Source: Nocardia mikamii NBRC 108933
GTDB lineage: Bacteria; Actinomycetota; Actinomycetes; Mycobacteriales; Mycobacteriaceae
NCBI RefSeq assembly: GCF_001613505.1
Contig: NZ_BDCM01000006.1
Span: 186,001-250,000 of the forward strand
Direction: 5' to 3'
DNA: 64,000 nucleotides
The stretch's first letter is position 1. Each line of letters opens with the position of its first letter. The position numbers and the translations under genes are program-made. The notes under the pieces are model-generated. The model did no database searches and had not been told where the DNA came from. It saw nothing but the letters and a program-made list of their open reading frames with translations. Of the stretch, positions 52,931 to 61,795 are shown one piece after another.

Positions 52931-53686
52931 TCACCATTCGTTGTCGTCGGCGACCACTCGTTCCGCGGCCGCGACCATCGGGCGCAATTGCGCGGCAAAG
53001 GTTTCCGCGGTGACCCCGACGATATCCACGTCCGCGCGGGTGCGGACCGCGTAGCGGCCGTCGCCGGCGACGTCGATCCAGCACAGCACGCCGAGCGGGC
53101 GCATGCTGTCGTCGGCGCGGCGCGCGGAGACCACGATCTGACCGATGCCGTCGCGAGGCTGTTTGAGCAACCGCCGCATCCGCGCGGTCGTGGACGGACC
53201 GGCGACCGGCACCGTCACCAGATCGCGACTGTCCTCGCGCACCCGGTCCAGTGGTGCCGTGCGGCGCGGTTCGGTCCCGGCCGGATACTCCGGCAGCAGC
53301 GAGACCACCCGCGCCGCGAGGGAGGCGGAATTCCCGACGAACAGCCGCACGTCACCGCCGCGATCGGCCGAGTCGCCGTGGCGCTGGGCCGCGACCACCG
53401 TGATGTGGCCGGCGGCCACGCCGAGCACCCGTACGGGCCGGACCTCCTCCGCGCCGCATTCGCCGAAGACCTCGACGCAGACGGTGGGCCGGGCGAGCAG
53501 CCGCAGCGCCGCCTCCAGATCGGGGTCCACGGCGCGGTCGCACCACTCGGTCAGATCCGGCAGCTGCGCGGCCCGCTCGGCGCTGTCGCGGGCGGACGAC
53601 CGGACCGCGAGCGGATACGGGATCCGGTCACCGTCGATCCGCTGCCATGCCATCGCGAATTGATCGGGTGTCAGCGTCCATTTCAC
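52931..53686 (-). CDS. ESX secretion-associated protein EspG
   Basis: The 251-aa protein has the EspG pattern: MKWTLTPDQFAMAWQRI, RSSARDSAERAA, then PTVCVEVFGE and VLCWIDVAGDGRYAV near the end. EspG proteins are cytoplasmic chaperones that hold PPE-type substrates before ESX (type VII) export. The next gene upstream encodes a PPE-like protein, its probable client. GTG start. No EccB/C/D/E or MycP gene is in view, so export must use a machinery encoded elsewhere. Confidence 0.9.
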   Translation of the reverse strand: MKWTLTPDQFAMAWQRIDGDRIPYPLAVRSSARDSAERAAQLPDLTEWCDRAVDPDLEAALRLLARPTVCVEVFGECGAEEVRPVRVLGVAAGHITVVAAQRHGDSADRGGDVRLFVGNSASLAARVVSLLPEYPAGTEPRRTAPLDRVREDSRDLVTVPVAGPSTTARMRRLLKQPRDGIGQIVVSARRADDSMRPLGVLCWIDVAGDGRYAVRTRADVDIVGVTAETFAAQLRPMVAAAERVVADDNEW

Positions 53687-53725
53687 CGCCGCCGGCCCGC
53701 CTCGTCGTCCGCCGTCACCGCGCGG

Positions 53726-55090
53726 TCAGTCATCCTCGGACCATTCGCCCAGCACGGGCGGGGTGGTCGGGTCGAGGATTCCGACCAGTTCGCCACCCGG
53801 CTCGGCCGGTTCGAGGAAGGTCGGCTCGTCGTCGAATTCGGAGTAGTAGTCCTCGTCCTCGTCCTCGTCGCGGCGGATCGGCTTCGCCGCCACCGGAGTC
53901 GACGGGCCCTGCCGCACCGCATCGCCCGCGGCGAAAGCGCCCCCGGCCAGGCCGCCCACGATGCCCGCACCCATCCCGGACATCGAGTCGGCGCCGGGGT
54001 GGTCCTGGTCGTGGTCGTCGCGCTTGGTCGCATCGGAGTTCTGCGCGGTCGACGCCGGCGTGGTGGCCGCCCCGGCGGGACCCGCGACGGCGGCCGCGGG
54101 GACCACGCCGGGAACGCCGGCCGGTGCCGCTACCGCAGGGACGGAGTGCGCGGCGCTCGACGGTTTCGATGGTGTGACAACCGGATTCGCGGTCACGACC
54201 ACCGGCGCCTCGGGAACCGCGGCGCCCGCAAGCGTGCTGTGCACCGGAGTGGAGGGCTCCACGAGCGCCGGTGCGGCCGCGGCGGGTGCGACGGCCGCGG
54301 GACGATCGGATACCTGCTGATCACCGCCGGGCCGATCACCGTCGGCCGGGTCGTCGGCGGGTGCGGCGGGCCGATTCGCCGGAGCCGCTTCCGGGCCCGG
54401 GGGGCCGTCCACCGTCGGCGTCACCTGTGCGCCCGTCGCTCGCCCGATCAGATCCGCACTCCCCCCGCCCGGCGCGGTCGCCTCGTTACCCGGTTGTACG
54501 ACAGCGGGATTCGGATACATACCGCCGTCGGGAAACGCCGGCACACTGTCGCCGGTGCGCAGGAAGACACCGGCGTAGACCGAGTCCATCACCCGCACGG
54601 CGTCCTGGCGCACGTTCTCGGCGCTCTTCTGCACGGCGACATTGGCGGTGGCCTGTTTCGGATCCAGCAGTGCCGCTTCCAGATCCGGATGCGCGGTCAC
54701 CTGCTGGGAGACCGAGGCGCGCAATGTCTCGGCTGCGTCGTTGGCCTGCGCGAGTCGTTGTCCGACAACCGCCATCACATCGGACAGCTGCTGGCCCAGT
54801 CGTTCGAAGGCGGTCACCGCGTCGGCGGCCAGCTGCGCGCCACCACCGCGCCAGCCGTCGGCGATGGCGCCGCGGATTTCGGTGTGCGCGGACTGGACCG
54901 CATCGGCCAGGGCGGCGGCCGAACTCTGCCAGGCCTGGCGGCCCGCGGTGATGATCTCGGGATTCAATTCCTGCACCCCACGCTGGATATCGCGATGGGT
55001 GAGGTGGTCGAACATTTCGACCGTCGGGGCGTAATCCGGATCGGTATTCCCCTGCGCCGGCGGTGTCCCGTTGCCGCTGACCCTATGCAT
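53726..55090 (-). CDS. PPE-like type VII secretion substrate with disordered tail
   Basis: A 454-aa protein whose first 190 residues are a helical hairpin domain with a WRG turn in AIADGWRGGGAQLAADAV, as in WXG100/PPE folds. Residues 200-400 are Pro/Ala/Gly-rich and low-complexity. The C-terminus is strongly acidic (repeated DEDEDEDYYSEFDDE) and closes with GEWSEDD. It is likely exported with the help of the downstream EspG. It overlaps the previous gene by 8 bp. Confidence 0.8.
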   Translation of the reverse strand: MHRVSGNGTPPAQGNTDPDYAPTVEMFDHLTHRDIQRGVQELNPEIITAGRQAWQSSAAALADAVQSAHTEIRGAIADGWRGGGAQLAADAVTAFERLGQQLSDVMAVVGQRLAQANDAAETLRASVSQQVTAHPDLEAALLDPKQATANVAVQKSAENVRQDAVRVMDSVYAGVFLRTGDSVPAFPDGGMYPNPAVVQPGNEATAPGGGSADLIGRATGAQVTPTVDGPPGPEAAPANRPAAPADDPADGDRPGGDQQVSDRPAAVAPAAAAPALVEPSTPVHSTLAGAAVPEAPVVVTANPVVTPSKPSSAAHSVPAVAAPAGVPGVVPAAAVAGPAGAATTPASTAQNSDATKRDDHDQDHPGADSMSGMGAGIVGGLAGGAFAAGDAVRQGPSTPVAAKPIRRDEDEDEDYYSEFDDEPTFLEPAEPGGELVGILDPTTPPVLGEWSEDD

Positions 55091-55517
55091 GTCCCACCCC
55101 CACCGGCTGCGACGGCGCTACGACCACCGGAGGTGGTGCGGCCTTGCCGATCGCCGCGGCGGCATCGGCATCGTGCTGGGCGTACGCGGCCGCGGCCGCG
55201 CGCAGGGTCTGGGCCAATTGCCGTGCGGCATCGGCGTATTCGCGTAACCGATCGACCGCGTCGGCGGCCTTGCCCTCGAAGCCGCGGCGCAGCGCGTGTC
55301 CCGACTCGAAACCGCCGAAGCCCGGCAGGGACGCGGCGGCGCCGAGTGTCTTGATCTGCTGCTCGACCTGGTCGGCCAGCGACTCGTAGCGGCGCGCGCA
55401 GCGCTCGTGGGTGCCGTCGCCGACGAGTACCCCGTCGATCCACAGCTCTCCGTCGTCGACCGCCTGGGCCAGCGCACCGACATCGTTGCGCAGATCCCCG
55501 GCCTCTTGTGACTGCAT
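55083..55517 (-). CDS. WXG100/PE-like partner protein
   Basis: A 144-aa, largely helical protein: MQSQEAGDLRNDVGALAQAV, then ADQVEQQIKTL, and a long Ala-rich helix DRLREYADAARQLAQTLRAAAAAYAQHDADAAAAIG. No strict WXG is present; GFGGFESG marks the turn. The position, one gene before the PPE-like protein with an 8-bp overlap, suggests a heterodimer like PE/PPE or Esx pairs. AAAGGGGG precedes the ATG. Confidence 0.75.
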   Translation of the reverse strand: MQSQEAGDLRNDVGALAQAVDDGELWIDGVLVGDGTHERCARRYESLADQVEQQIKTLGAAASLPGFGGFESGHALRRGFEGKAADAVDRLREYADAARQLAQTLRAAAAAYAQHDADAAAAIGKAAPPPVVVAPSQPVGVGHA

Positions 55518-55532
55518 CGCGGTCCCCCTTTC

Positions 55533-56177
55533 TCAACCCACTTCCGCGGCGCCGTGACGACGGTCCGCGACCTCGCGAATCCACTCCGCGATATCGGCGG
55601 TGACTGCCGCATGCACCGGCTCGTGCAGCAAATCGTGCCCGGCATCGGTGTACTCGTGCAACCCCACCGACGGGTGCCGGGCAGACCACGCACGCGCGGA
55701 GTCGATGGGTGCGCGGCGGTCGTCGACGCCGTGCAGCGCCAGAATCGGCAGTCCGGGCGGGAGGGCAGCGGACGATTCGACGGCCCGCTTCGGGGTGCCG
55801 GTCAGCACCATGCCCGCGCACCCGGACATCTCCGGTAGCGACATCGACGCGAGACAGGTCGCCGCGCCGAGCGAGTGGCCGGCCAGGAACAGCGGCGGAT
55901 CGGGCCGCTCGGCGCGCAGCACCCGGACCAGTGCGGCGGCGTCACCCGCGAGTTCGGGCAGCGTTCCCGGCGCCTCCGGATCGCCTTCGCTCAGCCCCTG
56001 GCCGGCGGTGTCCAGACACCAGACTTCGATGCCGCGCGCGCCCAGGCCGCGCCCGAGCCGATGGTAATGCCCGCTGTGCTGGCCGGTTCCGGGCAGAAAC
56101 GCCATCAGCGCCACCGGCCGCTCCACCGGCCACCGCCGGTAGTGCAGTCGGCCGCGGGCACCCTGGAAGTACGGCAT
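55533..56177 (-). CDS. Alpha/beta hydrolase (monoacylglycerol lipase / lysophospholipase-like)
   Basis: A 214-aa hydrolase. The cap-less fold has LDTAGQGLSEGDPE, nucleophile elbow FLAGHSLGAATCLA, Asp in LALHGVDDRRAP and His in TDAGHDLLHEP. Mycobacterial relatives are monoglyceride lipases. It is the first gene of the ESX-type cassette (15 bp before the next start), so a role in handling lipids for, or alongside, the exported proteins is possible. It is shorter than typical 270-aa MGLs. Confidence 0.88.
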   Translation of the reverse strand: MPYFQGARGRLHYRRWPVERPVALMAFLPGTGQHSGHYHRLGRGLGARGIEVWCLDTAGQGLSEGDPEAPGTLPELAGDAAALVRVLRAERPDPPLFLAGHSLGAATCLASMSLPEMSGCAGMVLTGTPKRAVESSAALPPGLPILALHGVDDRRAPIDSARAWSARHPSVGLHEYTDAGHDLLHEPVHAAVTADIAEWIREVADRRHGAAEVG

Positions 56178-56357
56178 CAGCCCATTGTCACGGGCGGGCC
56201 GTCCGAGAGCCGGCCCGGCCCGGCGAAGTGAGTCCGATATCCGACACGCCCCCCTCACGCCACGCCGTACGACCTCGAATGATTACGCTGTTGCGCGACT
56301 CGGCACGCGAGCGGGCGCCGGCCGCGTGCGGGTGTCCGGAACTCAGGAGGGCCGCGA

Positions 56358-59300
56358 TTGATTCTGTTCGGTGATCGTGTCGTGTGCAGCACCGATGACC
56401 TGGTGAGGGCAGCGCGCTGCGAATTCGCGCTGTTGCGCGCGCTCGATACCGAACTGGGCCTTGTTCTTTCGCCGGATGCGACCGATTCGGTGCACTTTCC
56501 GCTCGGCTCGGACGCACTGCCGGACGAGGTCTTCGACGATGTGTACGCCGCCCTCGGTGCGAGCGTGATCACCATCGATCCGCCGGCCGCCGCCACCGCC
56601 TCGGAGTTGCGCGGCGCGCACGACCGCACCGTCGCCGCCCTCGGCACCGACGCGCCGGCGATATTCGGGGCGACATTCTTCGACGGAACCTTCGCGGCCG
56701 GATGCGCCGTTCTCGTCCGCCGCGACGACCCCACACCGGTGCGCGCGCGGCGGCCCGCGGCGCTGCCGGACATCGTCGCGTCCGACGAGGCGGGGGCAGC
56801 GGCCGTCGTCGGCGAGGTCCGCGAAGCGCCGCCGATCCCGAATTCCACCTTCGTCCTGTACGTCCGCTCGTCGTCGTCCGATGTCGCGGCGCTCATGGAG
56901 GCCGCCGCGTGTGCGCGCCTGGTGCGGGACAACGGGTTCGACGTCGATCCGTGGGTCCGGATCCGGGATGCCGCGGGTGCGGAGCGGATTCACGAACTCG
57001 GTCCGGCCGAGACCGTCTACGCGGCGCGGCGGAGTCGGCTCGCCGCGATCCTCACCGCCAAACAGGACGAACTGCTGCCCGTGCAGTGGGGAGACCGCCG
57101 CTACCTCGCCTGCGGGCGATGCGCGAGCTGCACCGCCGAACTGGTGGCCGGGCGCGATCTGCTGCTGGTGGCCGGCATGCGGCCGTCGGTGCGGGCGCAG
57201 CTGCGCGATGCCGGCATCACCACGGTCGATCGCCTCGCCGCCGCGGATTCGTCGGTGACCGGCGTTGCGGTGCAGACCTTTTCGACGCTGCGACGGCAGG
57301 CCGAACTGCAATTGCGCCGCGAGCGCACCGGACGCCCGGCCTACGCGGTCACGGATGCGGCCGCCTTCGGTGAGCTGGCTCCGCCCGATGCCGGCGACGT
57401 CTTCGTCGCGGTCGCAGGGTCGGCCGTCGGCGTCGGCGTCGCGGCGCGTAGCGCGGACGGCGGCGACGGGGTGTTCCTGTTCCACGCCTTCACCACGCAC
57501 GACCCGGTAGCGCTGCTCGAATTTCTCGCCGATCGCCAGCAGCACCACCCCGACCTGCGGATCTACCACTTCTGTTCACCGATCCGGACACTGCTGGCCG
57601 ACCTGTGCGCGCGCTGCGGGGCCGACGAGGAGACCGCCGACGATCTGCTCGGCGCGCTGCTGGATTTGTACCCGATCGTGCGTTCCGCACTACTGATCGG
57701 CGCCCGGACCTACGATCTGCCGGAAGTACTCGGCCTGCTCGACCCCGACTCGGAACCGATCCGCGCCGACCTCGAATCGTCCTGTGCGGCCACACTGCGC
57801 CTGCGCGAGCGACTCCGCGAACTCGCCGCCGAGCACGACATCCAGCCCTGCCCGGTGCCGCGCCGCACCCTCGCCGAACAACCGGCGGCGGTGGAGGCGG
57901 CGCTGCGCGAATTCGCCTTCGACTACGACGAAACCCGCAGCGCCGGACAGCAAGCCGCCGCCATGATGGCCGCGGTACTGGGCTACCACCGGCGCGAACG
58001 GCAGCCGCTGCACTGGGCACACGAGGACCGCCTGCACCGGCCGATCGGCGAATGGGCCGATACCCCCGGCGTTCTCGTCGCGGACTGGGCCAGCGTCGAC
58101 ACCAAATGGCAGCACACCGACGACCGGCCGATGCGGCGCTACCTGAAGCTCACCGGCCGGCTGGGCACCGGTCGCCCGCCGCCGCCGGGCACCGCGGTAC
58201 GCACGCTCTACGACTCGCCGGTGCCCGATCTACCGGCCACCCCCGGCCGGCGCGCCACCGCGGCGGCGACGGTGCTCGGCTTCGCCCTCGACGACAACTT
58301 CGACGATGTGGTGCGGGTAGAGGAACTGCTGCCTCCGGGCTGTGCCCCCTACGACGAACTGCCCGTCGCCATCGTGCCCGATCCGCCGGGCCGCGACGAC
58401 AATCTGGAACAGGCGCTGAACGCCGTGGCGCACGATCTGCTGGTCAGCCTGCCGGACGTCCCGCTGACGGCCGCCTTCGACCTGCTGTGCCGGCGACGGC
58501 CGCGGCTGCACGGATCGACCGCGCTACCACAGGTTTTCGGCGACTACGCGGCCGCGATCACCGCCGCGGTGCTCGATCTCGACTGCTCGTATCTCGCGGT
58601 GCAGGGGCCCTCCGGCACCGGCAAACTCGACACCACCGCGCGGGTGATCGAGCGGCTGGTCACCCGCTACAAATGGCGCGTCGGCGTGGTGGCGCAAACC
58701 CATTCGGCCGCCGAGGTGTTGCTCGACGCCGTGGTGCGCGTGGGCGTCCTGCCCGAACTGGTCGCCAAATCGGATGTGCACTCCGTGGCGCCGGAATGGC
58801 TGGGGATCGCCGCCGACCGCTATCCGCGCTTCCTCGACAACGCGGTGAACGGCTGTGTGATCGGCGGTCTCACAGCCGATTTCACCGATCCCGAGCAGAT
58901 GGCGCCGCAGAGTCTGGATCTGCTGGTGATCGCCGACGCCGGGTATTTCCCGCTGGCCCAGGCGATCGCGGTGGGTGCCTCGGCGCGGAATCTGCTGCTG
59001 GTCGGCGATCCGGCGCCGTTACCGGGCACCGGCGTGCACCCGGAGCGCGTCCACGAATCGGCCTTGGGCCGCATCGTCGGCGACAACCCCACGGTGCCCA
59101 CTGCTTTCGGCTATTTCCTGGAACGTACCTGGCGAATGCATCCGCAGGTGTGCGGGCCGGTGTCGTCGCTGCGCTACGGCCGCCGGCTGCGCTCCAACGA
59201 GACGGTCACCCTCGCCCGGGAACTCGACGGCGTCGCGCCGGGCGTGCGCGCGGTGCCGGTCGAACATCACGGCAACAGCACCGAATCCGCGGAGGAGGCC

Positions 59301-59717
59301 CGCGAGATCGTCCGCCAGGTCCGGTCCCTGCTGGGCCGCACCTGGCGCCAAGGCGTGCTCACCCGGCGGCTGCATCCGCACGACATCCTGGTGGTCACGC
59401 CCTATCACGCGCAGGTCGCGCGCATTCGAATGCTGTTGTCACGGGCCCGGATCGAGGATGTGGTGGTCGGCACCGCCGACCGCTTCCGCGGCCGGGAGGC
59501 GGCGGTCGTGCTGATCTCGATGACGACCTCGGCCCCCGCCGACGCGCCGCACGGAATGGACGACCTGCTCTCCCGGCACTGGCTGACCACCGCCGTCTCC
59601 CGCGCGATGTGGTCGGCGATCGTCGTGGCCTCGCCGCTGCTCACGGACTATCTGCCCGAGACGCCCGAGCAGCTGCCCGATCTGGCCGCCTACCTCGAAC
59701 TGACCGGGCGCGGCTAG
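56358..59717 (+). CDS. TM0106-type RecB nuclease/UPF1-like helicase, catalytic motifs eroded
   Basis: A 1119-aa protein with the architecture of the actinobacterial bifunctional RecB-nuclease/SF1-helicase (TM0106) family: nuclease part 1-250, CxxC-rich LACGRCASCTAE near 255, helicase from about 740. Nearly every key site is changed: Walker A GPSGTGKL (750-757, Leu for Thr); motif II ADAGY (859-863) for DEAGQ; motif III GDPAPL (883-888) for GDPQQL; motif V FRGRE for FQGQE. The nuclease block lacks the D...ExK residues. It starts at TTG behind AGGAGG. Probably a pseudoenzyme, though the frame is fully open. Confidence 0.85.
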   Translation: MILFGDRVVCSTDDLVRAARCEFALLRALDTELGLVLSPDATDSVHFPLGSDALPDEVFDDVYAALGASVITIDPPAAATASELRGAHDRTVAALGTDAPAIFGATFFDGTFAAGCAVLVRRDDPTPVRARRPAALPDIVASDEAGAAAVVGEVREAPPIPNSTFVLYVRSSSSDVAALMEAAACARLVRDNGFDVDPWVRIRDAAGAERIHELGPAETVYAARRSRLAAILTAKQDELLPVQWGDRRYLACGRCASCTAELVAGRDLLLVAGMRPSVRAQLRDAGITTVDRLAAADSSVTGVAVQTFSTLRRQAELQLRRERTGRPAYAVTDAAAFGELAPPDAGDVFVAVAGSAVGVGVAARSADGGDGVFLFHAFTTHDPVALLEFLADRQQHHPDLRIYHFCSPIRTLLADLCARCGADEETADDLLGALLDLYPIVRSALLIGARTYDLPEVLGLLDPDSEPIRADLESSCAATLRLRERLRELAAEHDIQPCPVPRRTLAEQPAAVEAALREFAFDYDETRSAGQQAAAMMAAVLGYHRRERQPLHWAHEDRLHRPIGEWADTPGVLVADWASVDTKWQHTDDRPMRRYLKLTGRLGTGRPPPPGTAVRTLYDSPVPDLPATPGRRATAAATVLGFALDDNFDDVVRVEELLPPGCAPYDELPVAIVPDPPGRDDNLEQALNAVAHDLLVSLPDVPLTAAFDLLCRRRPRLHGSTALPQVFGDYAAAITAAVLDLDCSYLAVQGPSGTGKLDTTARVIERLVTRYKWRVGVVAQTHSAAEVLLDAVVRVGVLPELVAKSDVHSVAPEWLGIAADRYPRFLDNAVNGCVIGGLTADFTDPEQMAPQSLDLLVIADAGYFPLAQAIAVGASARNLLLVGDPAPLPGTGVHPERVHESALGRIVGDNPTVPTAFGYFLERTWRMHPQVCGPVSSLRYGRRLRSNETVTLARELDGVAPGVRAVPVEHHGNSTESAEEAREIVRQVRSLLGRTWRQGVLTRRLHPHDILVVTPYHAQVARIRMLLSRARIEDVVVGTADRFRGREAAVVLISMTTSAPADAPHGMDDLLSRHWLTTAVSRAMWSAIVVASPLLTDYLPETPEQLPDLAAYLELTGRG

Positions 59718-60892
59718 CCGAAGTTGCGGCCCTCACCCCGATACGTCGGCACCGTGGTGCGCCGGTCGTCGGCGTCGACGACGTGGATGGCATCGAAGCG
59801 TTCGCACAGCTCACCGGCTTTGGCGTGGCGCATCCACACCCGATCCCCGACGGCCAGGTCCGCGGCGCCCGTGAACGGCGTTTGCACCTCCCCCGCACCC
59901 TCGGTGCCGATCAATCGTAAACCCTTGGGCCACACCGGCTTCGGCACGCGCGACGCACCGGCCGGACCGGAGGCGATATAGCCGCCGGCGAAGACGGTCG
60001 CGATATCGGCGGCCGGCCGGCGCAGCACCGGCAGCGCGAAGTACAGCGCCGGGTGGGGTGTGAACGCGCGATATCCGTCGAACAGCGTCGGCACGTAGAG
60101 GCCGGATCCCGCCGTCACCTCGGTGACCTCGGGCGCTGCCACGCTCACCTCGATCGACCCGCTGCCGCCACTGTTGACGATCTCGAGTTCACCGGCCACC
60201 GCACGCACCGCGTCCAGCACTTGCGTGCGGCGCGTGCCGATTTCGGCCGCGGAGAGCCGCTTGACCAGCCGTACCGCGGGATTGGTGTCGGGCAGGCCGG
60301 CGATCTGAGCCTCGTAGGTCATCACACCCACGACCCGGAACCCGCGCTCGCGCGCGACCCGGGCCAGCCGCTCGGCCTGCTGGGGCGTCCGGATCGGCGA
60401 TCGGCGCACCCCCAGATGCAGCGGGCCGACTCGCAACGAGGCATCGACATCCAGGCATACGCGCGGGCTGATTCCGGCGCCGCCGACCGCGGCGCGAATC
60501 AGATCCAGCTGCGCGACGTCGTCGACCATCAGCGTGATCGAGTCGAGCAGGGTGGTATCGGCGCCCAAGTCGGCCAGTGCGGCGCGATCGACGCTCGGAT
60601 AGCCGAGCAGAATGTCGCGCGCCCCGTGGCCGGCCAGCCACAGCGCCTCACGCAACGAATAGGACATGATGCCGGCGAATCCGCCGCGGCCGGTGAGCTG
60701 CGGTCCGAGCACTTCCTCGAGGACCGCGCGGCAGCGCACCGATTTACTGGCCACCCGGATCGGCACACCGCGGGCCCGGCGCACGAGGTCGGCCGCGTTG
60801 GCGCGCAGCGCGCTCAGGTCCAGCGCGGCCAGGGGCGGATCGAGGTCCGCGGTGGCGGCGTGCAGGTCGGCGATGGGCGACGCATCTGTCAC
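59714..60892 (-). CDS. Alanine-racemase-fold PLP enzyme (amino acid aldolase/deaminase type)
   Basis: A 392-aa fold-type III PLP protein. The cofactor Lys lies in VPIRVASKSVRCRAVL (about 50-57); VVGVMTYEAQIAGLPD, VNSGGSGSIEV and PVLRRPAADIATVFAGGYIASGPAG are the barrel strands of the D-threonine aldolase/amino-acid-deaminase branch. It should act on a D- or beta-hydroxy amino acid. The GTG at 60892 is chosen; a TTG four codons upstream is possible. It overlaps the TM0106-like gene by 4 bp, stop to stop. Confidence 0.85.
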   Translation of the reverse strand: MTDASPIADLHAATADLDPPLAALDLSALRANAADLVRRARGVPIRVASKSVRCRAVLEEVLGPQLTGRGGFAGIMSYSLREALWLAGHGARDILLGYPSVDRAALADLGADTTLLDSITLMVDDVAQLDLIRAAVGGAGISPRVCLDVDASLRVGPLHLGVRRSPIRTPQQAERLARVARERGFRVVGVMTYEAQIAGLPDTNPAVRLVKRLSAAEIGTRRTQVLDAVRAVAGELEIVNSGGSGSIEVSVAAPEVTEVTAGSGLYVPTLFDGYRAFTPHPALYFALPVLRRPAADIATVFAGGYIASGPAGASRVPKPVWPKGLRLIGTEGAGEVQTPFTGAADLAVGDRVWMRHAKAGELCERFDAIHVVDADDRRTTVPTYRGEGRNFG

Positions 60893-60945
60893 CGCACCAG
60901 CCAATCACGAAACTGGTCAAACGTCCAGGAGAAGCGGGCGCGTCG

Positions 60946-61422
60946 TTACCGATCGACCGCCTTGGTGATCAGGGTCGCGACCAGATCGTCCAGCACCACG
61001 AGGGTGGTCTCGTCGTCACCGTCGGCGAGCCAGCGCAGCACCGCGCCCTGGATCACGGCCAGCACATACGCCGAGATGGCCGCCACCGGCTCGATCCACT
61101 GGGTGTTGGATCGCTCGGCACAGGCGTCCAGCGCCGCACCGACCTCGGCGTCCAGATCGTGCAGCCACTCTGCGGCCGAGAGCCCGGAACAGTCGGTCTC
61201 CCCCTCCCAGCGGCGACGTAAGGCGCTGATCGTGAGATCGAGCGTGTGCACCTGCCGTTGCGGCGTGGCCCGGATGGCCGACCACATCGCGCTCACCCCG
61301 GCGTGCAGCACCACCCGTAACGCGCGCGTGCCCGTGCAATCGCAAGCGGCCGACGCGGCGTCGATGGCCTCCTGCACGATCGGCCGCGGCCGAACCTGAA
61401 TCATCTCTCCACTAGCGCTCAA
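60946..61422 (-). CDS. TetR-like ligand domain without the HTH head
   Basis: A protein of 158 aa from a TTG with GGGAG 6 nt upstream, or 152 aa from the ATG at 61404. ALRVVLHAGVSAMWSAIRATPQRQVHTLDLTISALRRRWEG and ISAYVLAVIQGAVLRWLADGD follow the C-terminal half of TetR/AcrR repressors. The 46 residues before this are not an HTH, and no HTH is found in any frame immediately upstream. It could be a truncated repressor or an independent ligand-binding protein. Confidence 0.65.
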   Translation of the reverse strand: MSASGEMIQVRPRPIVQEAIDAASAACDCTGTRALRVVLHAGVSAMWSAIRATPQRQVHTLDLTISALRRRWEGETDCSGLSAAEWLHDLDAEVGAALDACAERSNTQWIEPVAAISAYVLAVIQGAVLRWLADGDDETTLVVLDDLVATLITKAVDR

Positions 61423-61783
61423 CGACGACTCCCTCGGCGAAAGAACTCGCGCACCTCGCCTGCGCGGCTCGCTCAACGGGCATCCGATCCGCGGTGATCT
61501 CTTCCGAGCTCTACCTCGGGCGACCCGTTCAACATCCGTCAATGTTAGAGGGTTTTCGGGGATCGTGACCAGGTTCGATAGGCCATTCCGTACTGAAAGA
61601 TTGTTTTGTTACCTCCCCGACACACCCCGCGCGGTGGTCCGGCGGCGGATCCGCCACGGTCAGCGCGGGCGGCGCCCAGGCGCAAACGCCCAGAACTCTA
61701 CGGCCTCCGGGCCGGAATCGTTATATCGATGTGGGCGAGCACACAGGTGATCCAACGCCACCCCACCGCCGCGAACCCGCCGA
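61423..61783. other. Gene-free divergent region
   Basis: This region of about 360 bp lies between the headless TetR-like gene and the phosphatase. No frame in it looks coding; I searched for a missing TetR head and did not find one. AT-rich sequence at 61560-61615 may hold a promoter. Confidence 0.35.
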
Positions 61784-61789
61784 TAACCT
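61784..61789 (+). promoter_or_regulatory. -10 box TAACCT for a leaderless phosphatase transcript
   Basis: TAACCT is followed by exactly 6 nt and the GTG at 61796, the same geometry as at 30708-30720. Confidence 0.6.
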
Positions 61790-61795
61790 GGAGTC

